A stretch of DNA of 64,000 nt from Hetaerina americana. Taxonomy: Eukaryota; Arthropoda; Insecta; Odonata; Calopterygidae. The notes beneath the pieces were generated by a model that was not told where the DNA came from, did no database searches, and saw nothing but the letters and a program-made list of their open reading frames with translations. A program made the position numbers and the translations under genes. Positions 48,601-60,600 of this stretch are shown piece after piece (positions within the stretch are counted from its first letter, which is position 1; the number at the start of each line of letters is the position of its first letter). The stretch is from the NCBI GenBank assembly GCA_022747635.1, contig JAKTNV010000014.1:12865110-12929109 (forward strand). The letters run 5' to 3'.

Positions 48601-51600
48601 AGAAATATGGCTTTCCCAGTTTAGTCTACTATCCAGGGTAACACCCAGGAAGGAGGCATTATCACTCCTTGGAATAATCACATTGTCAAAAGACACTGAA
48701 ATATCTGTCAGAGGCTTATTTTAGACAACTTTTTTGACAAAACATGCTCCTTTTCTCAATTTAAAAAGTTTTTCCCAAGTTTTCTAACTTGAATTTTTGG
48801 AGTCAGCTTTGGTGCTAAGGGCACAGATTTAGCAGCAAATCATTCATCTTCAATGAGGTGTTCTGCATTACCTGAGGACTATTTTGTGAAATGAACCATG
48901 ACTCTGAAGGCAATATTTAGAATTGCATCATATTACGTTAAACTTGTGAATGTGAAGCTAAACAATGGTGTAAAAGTGCAATTTTCACTGAATTTTGTAA
49001 GGGAAAAGTATCGTTTTAGCTTTGTGCCAAGCCATACAGATTCAGCCCCGGTGCAAATAAAAAGGGACTTAATCCTGAATCGCACCCATGCCATATTATG
49101 TTACTCATTGTCAAACTAAACTAAAACTAAAAACTGCAGATTGAGATATGAAAATACTTAAAATTAATTAAAATATTGAAACATTTCTCAATTTTTGCAG
49201 TATTTAATATGTTATGGTTTAAGTCCAACAGTAATACATACAGTTTTCAATGTTTTAAGTCAAAAGAACTTCTCAATTAAAGTTTTGATTCACATTTAAT
49301 TTTAAAGTATTTAAAAAAAACTTGGTTTTGAATTTGCTGTCACTGCATAAAAAGGTAAGATCAAAGGTAAAGCATAAATTCTGTAGCTTGATTTATGATA
49401 ATTTCTTATATCTGTACTTCTTTGTATTGGACCTTTCCTATTTTCATTATTTTACAAAACATCACCTGCAGAATATTTCCTTAATTAGCTGCTTAAACAT
49501 TATTGTTTGACTTAATCAGCAATGTTTGGGTGATATTACCCTTTCTTGCTGGTTAGGTCTTAATGTCCCAAGTATGTTCCTGGGATTCCCATCTCCAATA
49601 ATGTTGTTGAGTACTATTTTATCTAAATGATATGTTCTTGTTATTGCTTCCAGTTGAAGTGAGAATACATTTTTCAATTTCTTCTCTTAGAGAGTAAAGA
49701 TATCAGATTTAAGAGTAATTTTCCATCATCATTAGAGCCTTACTTCCTAACCTTATTACCATTTCCTCCTCAAGTGTATTTTGGTTCAAAGCCAGGATAG
49801 AAGGTCAATGGGAAAATGAAATCCCAATAAATTCATTTTCTCTCCGCAAAGGTTGTTAGTTGTTACAACTTAAAGATATTTTTACCCTTTAAGATAAGAA
49901 ATTTTGCATAGGGTTCTTGAGTCAGTTGATTTCGACTCTATGAAGGATGTGCAAGGATTATATTGGTTGACTATGGTTACCTTAAAAAGTGTGATATGAG
50001 TACTTCAGTTGATACAAGTTTTCATTATTACTGGTATCTGGTGGTGTGCCTGACTGTGATTAACACTGGACTGCCAAATTCAAGAGTTCTTATAATTCTC
50101 TTTCTTTAGACTTTAAATGCATTATGGTATGCAGTATATTCAGTACTCTAACAAGTATCCATACTTGCGGTGTGGGACTGGTTGCTTGGTAGAGAGCAGA
50201 AAAGAAAGAGGTGTTTTTCAAGACATGAGAACGGATTCAACTGGAGAAAAATATGTATAATAGTGGGAAATAAGTGAAGCAAGATAGCTGAACAGTGGGG
50301 AGGAGGAATGCAATTATATTTTGAGTACAATTATTTAAACAGTGATAGCACAAGATTATTATTTTTGTTACAAGAACTCTGACAGTGTTTTTATCCTTCA
50401 AATAACTGTCATTTATTCATTTCGCCAATATTTACGGCATAAGGTATAAAATATTGTGAAAATAAGCTCATTTTACTTTTCATTTTTGTGATTATATATT
50501 TGTGCATTAATTGTAATGCCAAGTGAGTATAATCTAGGTCTTCATTTATACTTTAGGTCATAACATCCTGGCTATTTTCAGTTCTTGCAGTGAGAAGTGT
50601 AGGTTAAAGGAGTGCCATATAAATATCTCTTTATGGATTCTTGATTACTATTTTTTATTTTTAACATTTTCCTATAGTACGATCAAGATTGAGGGCTTAA
50701 TAGGCCAGTGATTTTGATTGCATGCAAATTTATTAACACTCTGGGATTGAACTCAATGACATTGAGGCAGACCCTATATTCTCTCTCCCCCTTGGTCACT
50801 CTATTCCATAATAAGACATCTCGTGAATGTGGCATAACTTATGGGGGAACCCCTAAACAAGTATTGGCTTCTACCAAAAATTTAATAAAAATTTGTATTT
50901 GTGTGCTTGTTGCAGTACTCCAGATCTGGATGTGGTGGAGGGACATTTGGCTCGGGATATACACCAGATTCTCCACCTTTACAAGCCACCTCCTCCTTAC
51001 CCTAGTGGAGCTGGTGAGGTGGGCTGGAGTGGCGTGGGCAGTCGTGGGGTTGCTTGTCAGAGTAACAGCACACCTGATTTAGCCACAGCAACAGGACATG
51101 CTGCGTTGAGTCATGGTGGCCCCCCATTGGCAGCTGAATCTGGCCTGGCTATCATTCAGCAGAGACCTTCCTTTGTTGCAATGCAGGCATGTTACTACAA
51201 GTTTTTTTCTATGTTGTTTTTGTCTGATGGGCTATGAATATGTGACTGGATAGTGATGCTGCTGTGGCTCTGTTACTTACCAAAATATTGCTGCACCACA
51301 GTTGATGAATAATTTCTATTGTTACCAGGATTTGGAATAAAGATCAAATCCTGCTGGATGATTGTGCATGTTACGTCAGTGACTCCAAAGCCAAGATATC
51401 ATTTTTTAAACATTGCAAAAGAATGTCATACATGTATAAACACTTTCTATATCAATCAAATCAGTTACCTACAAGCTATCTTGGACAGTAAATCAGCAAT
51501 CATGAAAAATATAGGATGTTTTGCATATTTTGATTCAAAATGAGAATAAACTAACAGCCTTCCCATACCATCACATTACCATTTCCTTTTTTACCGGAGC

Positions 51601-54600
51601 CTTTTCCATTGGCCCATCAGTCAATAATTTTGAGCAATGTGGAGAGAGTCACCAGGGGAAAAAGGGGTGATCCCCCAAGGCCATCATTGGCTGTTTATAT
51701 GATATTTGATATCAGAGATATTTCACTGAATGAGAGATCAACTCACCCAATTACTCTCAGGCATCACTTGGTGGAAGTATTTCATACTAGGCATAAATGA
51801 GGGTAGACTAACTTGGAATACTTCCACCAAGTGACGCCTGAGACAGTGCCTTGTTCATTTGGTCAATAAATTTTTATTTTATATGAGCATTCATTAATTT
51901 TATATTTAAGTTGGTCTTAGATTAAATAACCAATATGTGAATTTATTCTGTGCAAAAATTTTTAGAATTTGTTTTTGCTGAGCTTAGAATTCATGATTCC
52001 TTTTACATTCCTGGAACACAAAATGCTTACAAATCTGGTAGATCATCACCCATGATTTTCTTTTAGGGGAATACTTTCAGAAAGTGGTGTTATCAAATTA
52101 TTCATTGCTACCCAATAGTATCATTTAGTTTGAAATGGAAGTCACTGACCGGAATATGAGGTGCTAAAATTGTTCTGCTTAGGTAGCATAGAAATGCTTA
52201 CCGATTTTCTTAGTTCTTCATAAATGGTTATAATGGAAGTTCCATGAGTTCTTAGAATGAAATCACCAACGAGTCAGTTTCTATACACTCATAAACACTG
52301 ATCACTTAAGCCTTTGTGCAAAGTAATGCTATGGGTCAAGCAAGGCCATGGGAAACCACCTAGTATTGTAAACATACTTGGCCTTCTACCTCTGATTGGA
52401 TGGGTAATCATTAACATCCACCCTCCGACTATTTTCACATTGCCACCAGCAAAAGGCTTCTCACCCCTCCTCAAACTTCCCAGCTTCAACCTATCTATAT
52501 CCAGAAAGTATCCAACACCTTTATTTAGAAGTTTTGGGAAAAGCAAACAAAGTATGCATCAAGATAAGTGAAGTGGAAGGTGACAATAAAACTTGCGACC
52601 TCTGGATTAACTGGTGAGAAAGTTACCCAATGCCACTAGGGCTGGTATAAATAAATATATAGGACAAAACAAGGAGAGAGGGAAGGAATTATAAAAAGAA
52701 GAGTGAATGTAGTTCTATGGTCTGGAATGAGTGTGAAGTCAGAGATAGGGGAAGGAAGTAATTGAAGGATTTGTAAAATATGTAACAGATAAAATATTAC
52801 TAGTAGAGATAAAAGCAGAACCAACGAACTTGGTCATTTTTCAGGTATACATGCCACCGAGCAATCATAAGGAGGAAGTCGATAGGATATACAATCTGTT
52901 AGGGGACATAATCGCATGTGTTCCTGCAGGGAAATATTTGAAAGTGATGGGGGATTGGAATGCGATGGTAGGCAAAGGAAGAGATGATGATGACGTGGGG
53001 GACTACGGTTTAGGCACGAGGAACGACCTCGGCAAGAAAGCAATGGAGTTCTGTAGAAGACGGGGGTTACTCATCACCAACACTTGGTTCAGACACCACA
53101 ATTTAGTGGTGATGAAGTGTAGCATCTGTTTCAAAAGATGAGGCAATGGCAGCTGGTTAGAAAATCGAATGTAGAAGCATTAAATGGATTGACAAGGAAG
53201 GAGTATCAGAAAGCTGTTGAGAAAATCATGGAGGACAGTAAAGAGCTGAGTAATATTGAACAAAAATGGGAATGCATCTAGAAAGGGATATTGAAAGCCG
53301 CAAAAGAAAATATAGGAACCGTTAAAGGGAAAGGACAAAGAAAACATGAATCACGGATGAGATGATTAAAAAGATGGATGAGAAAAGAAAATGGAAGAAT
53401 GTAAAAATTGAAGTAAAAAGAGTTAAATAATAAATTGAGACGGGCGACAAATAAAGCAAAAGAAGCATTATGGAAGATGCCATGTGAGGATATGAAAAGT
53501 TTGCAGTGGAAGTGTGTAATTGGTGCTCTATATGGCAAGGTTAAATCACTATTGGGGCATAAGAAGGGAAGATCTGTGCTAACAGTTAGAGATCAGTCAG
53601 GAAAGATAATAGTTGACACAGAAAAGATACAAGAGAGATGGAGGGAATGAATAGAAGAACTGTGTGGTAAAGAACTTAGGCCAACAAGGTTAGACATATA
53701 AAATGAACATGACATAGATGAAGGTAGCTTAGGTCCAGGCATACTTGACGATGAGATAGAAATGGTAATAAGAGAGATGAAATCAAATAAGGCTGTGGGG
53801 GTGGACAACATTCCTGCGGAACTACTGAAATGTTCAGGAAATTGTGGGAGGAAGAGGCCATATGGTCTGATTTGTAGTATCTATGAGGAAGGAATCTTGG
53901 CGGAAGACTTTGTGAGATCAATGTTAGTTCCTATTCCGAAAAAGGTAAAGGCTGCATCATGTGATGACTACAGGACGATAAGTTTGATATCCCACGCAGC
54001 TAAAGTTGTTCTCAGGATCATAAACAAAAGGATAGAGAGTAGGGCAAATGATTACTTAGGGGATGATCAGTTTGGGTTTAGAAAGGGGAGGCGTGATGCC
54101 ATTGCAGTAATGAGATTATTAATCGAGAGGAATATAGAACACAACCAGGAGGTATTTGCCTGTTTCGTAGATTTCGAAAAAAGGTAAAGTGTCATTATAA
54201 ATTTCAGTTATCATTTTGAGAAAACAGAAATGAAAAATATTAATAGGATTGATATGATCTTATTCTTAGTTTTGATGCCAAAATTAGAATTAAGCTTTTC
54301 TTAATTTTACAGTTGTTTTTCATGAGTGCTTGCTATAATTTCATGTTTTTCTCTACTTTCCAATTTTTAGGTGAGTGAGTCCAGCCCCGATTTGGTGTCA
54401 ACCAGGGGCAGTGTTGGGACCCAAGGCTATCAAGCAGCTAATGCTTATGCAGCTATCATGGCAATGCCTTCTCATCAACAAGAGCAAGATTACCAGCATC
54501 AGTATCATAATCAAGTTCAAAGGTAAGTTTGGTAGAGTTGATGAAAATCACTTTGAACTAAAATTGGAAGAATCAGAAATATTTTCCAGACCGCAGCATA

Positions 54601-57600
54601 TGTAATGTTGGCAAATGTACCGAAATTACTTATTAATTCATTCCTTTGGGCTACCTGGATTTCAGTTTCAATGATTCAAAGAATAATGGATCTGTCAATT
54701 AGTGACACAGATGCTTGGGAATTGAAATGTCTGGATCATAAGAAATGAATTAATAAGAAATATTATGGTTGCATATTTGGTCAGTAAATTTGCAATACTG
54801 TTTTTTATGTTTTGTAAATACTAGGGAAATTGATCTGGATAATGTTGCCTTTCTACCTATGTACACAACTGTGTGATGTACAAATGCTAAAGGACATTCA
54901 ATCTCTTATGAAAATTTCAAAATAAATGATACATTTGCGAGGTGGGACCAAAAAATGACTTTCAATTTATTGTAGAAGTTATTTCATTCTAGCCATACTA
55001 AAAAGCATGCAAAATTCTGTACTTTTCATTGAGGCTTACTCTTAGCTTTGAATTAGTTGATATTGAATAAAGAGGTTAGTACATAATGTGATATGTGTGG
55101 AGTTTAAAATAGAATAAAGTTGTTCAAGTACAATTACATTGGTATTTTTACAGTTAAAAATGTCATAAATAAATTTGCATTGATGGACCTTTGTCTTTTT
55201 TCCAGCATGCTTACAAAACTAAAGACTTTTTTTCCTATTCTTGATAATCTCATTCCCATTAATAATTTCCCACAGCCTCAAATTCCAATTTTTATTTTAT
55301 TCACGCTGTCTTCATCAACCACAAATCTTATTATTATTTCATACTCCAATTTCACAAGGTATCCCTTATGTATTATCACTCATTCTTTGTTTTCTTGCTG
55401 GATATCAACATTAGTATTCCAACATGTATTCCATATTAAATACATATTCTCTGAAGTAATTCGTGGGGGAATATAATGTTTTTTTTGCTGCATATGTGAA
55501 AACTCCTGGCAGGAGTGCTCTTGTTGAAATAAAATAAAATTAGGATTCTGCTGCATTTGTTTAATCTATGCCACGCCATAAATTCTTTCCTATTCAATTT
55601 TAGGTTAAACCAAAGTACACTGCCTCAGCAGCAATTTCGCCAAGCCTTTGACACCATACCTGAACCAATATATGAGAACGTTCCTCTGCCATGGGCCGAG
55701 GGAGGGAGGGTTGAGGAGGGAGAGGACCCAAACCGAAGGAAAGGGCCAGCTGAAGCAGCTGCTGAGAGTGGGAGAAGTGCGACACCATTGGCCCAGGTTG
55801 GCTTCAACGATTATGGTGGTTCAGGGAGAGGGAGCAGTGCATCTACGTCCAATCAAGAAGGGGGCACGCCTACCCCTGGCAGTGTGGGCTCGTTGGTGGG
55901 GAGTGCTGTGGCCCCTCTCAAAGGCCTCCCCCCTGAAGGGAGTGGTGGCGGGAGGAACAAGAAGAAGAGGAGGGGTGTGGATGGCAGTAGTGAGAAGCAG
56001 GGACGGCACCGCAAGTGGGGTGGTCTCCTGGCCGTGGGGCGCAGTAAGAACAGGTCCAAGGCCAATGAGGCCGAGTCATGGGAGCAAGGGAGTGCAGAGG
56101 ATGGGGTTGGCGATGACAGCATTATACTTGGATTGCTGGCCATGCCGAAGGAGAGTGTGGTGAGTGGGCTTAGTGGAATAATTGAACTACAAAAGTTCCA
56201 TTGAGTTTAGTGTTCTTAAGTCAGCTTCTTCAGTATTTTGTTTTCTTTCCTAAGCACTACGTTCAATAACATCCACTTTTTTCACTCTACTCTCTGAAAT
56301 GGCTTCTTGAAGCCCATCCACAAAAAGACATCTTGGTTTTCTTCTAATATTTATTTATAATAATATTGTTATTATTTCAATGATGTCACATCTCCCCCTC
56401 TCCTTTCAACTTCTAAATTCCAGTTTTAAAAAACCTTAATTTATCTATGTATACCTATATAATTATTTGTGATATTTTGTAGCACCATGTTAATTATTCT
56501 CAGTGCAGTAAAACCTTGCTAATCTGGAGAATATGGCTTGGAGGTTGTCTTGATTAAGCAAAATCCAGATGATATGTGGTTGTGATGAACATTACCTCAT
56601 GAAAAATTGTTCCCACCTAATCTTGTGCACCATTGACTGCCGGCGACACATAGGGTCCCTAAGTATAATAAGGTCCCATTTTAATATAAAATAAACTTAT
56701 TTAAATGAAATATATCACTAATTTTCCTCTAAAATTGTCTGTAGTATATCATAAGTATCTTTGGAAAAAATAAAAATGATGAATGCTTAATTGCATTCAC
56801 TCACATATTTAGTTGTTGTTGCTAAAATATCTAGGAATATTACAGCTGTTAATCTGTTGTATTGAAACTCAATATGTTTTGTGATCCTTGAACTCCAATA
56901 ATATTTTTAGGTAAGCTTCGTTATATGAATGTTGTTTGTGGACCAATGAATACTGCCATAGTATTTTTTTGCATTTATTGTGATGTATCAGGTTGATGGA
57001 AGTGAAAGTTTTGAATTTTTACTTGTCAGCGGTAATTATTAAATAGCACAATTATTTCTCCCTAAGAAATTCCATGGACATTAATATAGTATCTAATAAC
57101 TTAGGAAATTAAATGAGTATGAATCAGTCTGTTGTGATAAACTTGATAAACAACTCAATTATCAAATCCTATATAGGTAGATATTAGTCATTATCGATTA
57201 TCCTCGTTATCGGTTCATGTTCTTGACGTTATCCTACGGCAGTGTTCCTCAACTTTTGGCTATGATCGCACTAGCATACCGAAGTATAGACACCCTTTGT
57301 TTGCCAATTTTTCTTCTGGAAACCTTGGTTTGACTTTGTTAAGCTTTTTTTCCATCAAAATTTTCAGTAAATGTACATTTTATCTCTAATGTACAGGGTG
57401 CGGTGCTTATCTCCGGACAAATTTCAATTTGAATTGTTCGCCATATCGTAGTTTCACTGGAGGTTACGATTATCGTTATTGAAAGCTATAGGCTTTCTAT
57501 CTAGTAAAGTGTCATAACCTCAAAATGGCCAATATGTTACGTACAAGTGCGGAGCACAATCAAAGAGCCGCTATTATCGAAAGTGTTCGCGCTGGGTGTT

Positions 57601-60600
57601 TGCCCAGTGAAATAGTTCGATTCCTCGGTTACCCCAGATGAACTGTTTACGATATTGTGGCTAAGTTTAATGCTTCGGAGAAGTCTGGGGAAGGTTTTGC
57701 TAACCCGGCGAGGAAATGCTCAGGTGCTGATTTTAAAGGAATTTTGCAAATTTGAATAATTTGAAGAATGTCATTAAACCATCGGTGGTAACTGTTGCCT
57801 CGGGGAGACAATATGTCTTTCAACAGGACAGTGCACCAGCTCATAGGAGTCATTTAGTCCAAAACTGGCTCTTAAATAACATTGACATGTTCTGGCCAAA
57901 GGAGTTCCGGCCCCTGAGTGGCCCAGTCTTGAACCTTCTCGACTATCATGTTTGCAGCGTAGTGGAAAGAGTTACCAATAAGATGAGGCACCCTAATGTC
58001 GCATCTCTACACACCGCTTCGTGAATATGGACAGTGCTGTTTTAAAGAGTGCATGCAATCGATTCAGGACAAGATTGGAGGTGGTCATTGCAGCTGAAGG
58101 GGGTTACTTAGGGTAGTTACTGTTGACAGATACCACTACTTGTGTGTAAAAGGATTTTCTTTTTCATTTGTATTTTTTTATTACATTTGCTTTTAAACAA
58201 AAGTTTCATTTGTCCGGATTTAACTGCCGTACCCTGTAGATCTGACATTACTGTTTATCATTTTGAGTCATCATTGCTTGCAAATGTTCCATAAATGGTC
58301 AACAGCATAGCTATCAGTGCTTGTGAGGCACCTTTATTTTATTAAATATGTCTTCTACACAGCCATAGCCAACCAATATTTGCATTGAAGTTATCTGCAT
58401 GCAAGTATTTTATGCTGTATTTTGCATGTCAGTGCCGCACCTTTCTGCGACATGTGATCATTTATGTACCTGCTAAATATGGATGATTTCTTGATATCTT
58501 TGACATTCCAGTCACAAGGATAATTTCCTGTACCTGCCTTTCCGTTTTGTGGAAATTCAATTCAAACCAGAGCAAATAGATGGGCCTTAGTCATATTATT
58601 TGCTCATATCAGATAGTGTGTGAAGTAATACCAAACTTCCAACAGAAACTTCGGCATCCATTTTCTTAAGAAAACTCACAATATTCAATCCTCAACATTG
58701 TGTTTTCTTTTACTGTCTCTCATTTTTTGCTACTGTCAACAGTTACTTATAATTTTTCTGTCACAAGATACCTTAATCATTAAGTACCCAAGAATGCGAA
58801 GAGTCAAAAAATTGTATGTTAAGAGTCACCCATCTATTTATAAATACAACTAACACATCTGCTAAATGCATGTTATTTAGATGAACTAATGATATATTTG
58901 GTAATATTTTATTAACACATTCAAATGTGAAGCTTTCCAAATGCAATAGGCCCTGTTAACCACCGTATTGATTGGTGAAGATTTTTGGGAGAGATGGCGA
59001 TGAGAGTGAATATTAGATACCATTACTTACTGAAGAGTGACATCTGGCATTAGAGAAGAACTTTTACCCAAAAAAAATTTTCTAAAATGTGCTCAAAAAT
59101 CAGCTTCCATATAATGAGCCGGGCACAACACAGATATAATTTCGACCTATAAGTGAGGACCATTTTGCTGGAAAAGTACTTACTGTTATGCATTTTTTCC
59201 AGCATCAGGCGTAGAAAGTGGTTGCCATTATTACCTAGGTCAGTAATAAGTAACAAGAGCTTTCATGTTTTGTTGAAAGTACATCCTAAAAAATTCCTAA
59301 ATAAATCATAAATGTATACACCTTAGCACATTTAGTTACTTCTTGCATGTGGTGCTGCCATGATTACTGGCAAGGATTCTCAAATGAATAAACATTGATA
59401 TAGGTGTAGCTGTAAATTCTTAATGTAAGAATTAAATTTTCTTCATATTAAGTGGAAAAAGTCTGAATAATTTGTCTTTTCTGTCTGATCCAAGTTTTTT
59501 GGTAAATTCTGACCTTAAAAATCAGGTTGTATCTTATGGGCTGGGAAATACAGTAAAAGCAACCTGGTAACAAGTTTCTTGATAGGCTGTAAATACAGAC
59601 ATATTATTTGCCAGGCGAAAGATCTCATGCCAGCCATCATACTTGTAGTATTTCCGGTCACATGTATATCAAAGCTAAAGAAAAGAAACATTTCAGAACC
59701 AAATCACTTCCTCAGTTTTGAAGAGAAAAATTTAGGCAAAGGAAAGTCACTGTTTTCCCAAAATTATTTATTAAAATCCACATGTGCTGATAGACAGGGT
59801 CAGGTGACACACAAGTCCCAAGTAATTGCAATAGATAATAAGTAAAATCAGTCAAAGTTGTTATAAGGTATAATGAAAGTGGTAGAAATAATGAAGAAAC
59901 CTAATAATTTCATCCAAGAAGATAGATATGGGCTCTCCTCATTTTGGTAGTGGGTCTATCAAGCAAGTAGCAATCAGAGAGCTCCAATGGTCTATGCTCA
60001 GATACCTACATAAGGTAGCTAATTTACTTCAGCGTGAAGGTGCCTCCTGGACCAGTGGCAAAACTATTGTTAAGATTATCAACTTGCATAGAGAAATTTG
60101 AAAGAAGAAGGATGCAGTCGCCAGCTTCATGTCACAGAAACTTGCAGAAACATAACTCTACTTCTTTCATTCATTTCTTTCTGGATGCTTGCCAACTTCT
60201 TTATGCTTAAATTGCCTGAGGATTCCAGTTCTCCCTTGTAACGGTTACTGTCCACTTCTGTGTCTTCTTTTCCGCTTCTTTCAGTTTGGTTGTGCAAGGG
60301 TTTGTGGTGATGGCCGTGGAGGTCTTGCCTCCTTTCCTTTCAGGTATGGCATCCACCACAGTGGGTTGATTCTTGCAGCTACCATGATTCATTGCCCATT
60401 TGTTACTATCTATCAATATTCCTTATCATGGGAACGATAATTGAGCTAGTTTCTCTTTGCTTTTTGTAATTACTTTTACCAACAGTTCGGTTGCACTTAC
60501 TTCCTTTTTATCTCATAACTTAATCTTTCTCCTGAATAAAAGGTGTAGCCCATATGAGTACAAATAAAAATAGGTTTTTCTTTCCTGTTTATGTAATAAC

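Larger units (their letters stand above)
47119..50915 (+). other. Pez intron 12
   Basis: 3.8 kb. Contains the SINE-like piece at 47580-47660 and the 3' end of a retrotransposon at 47946-48715; the rest shows nothing recognised. Confidence 0.6.

Noticed and set aside
52289..52571. Overlapping frames of 85 codons on both strands
   Set aside because: Mutually antisense, no motif; probably an old repeat next to the SINE-like remnant.
55648..56163. Plus-strand open frame of 171 codons, and several minus-strand frames, over the GC-rich Pez exon
   Set aside because: Shadow frames of exon 15; only the frame at 55605 joins its neighbours in phase and ends at a good donor.
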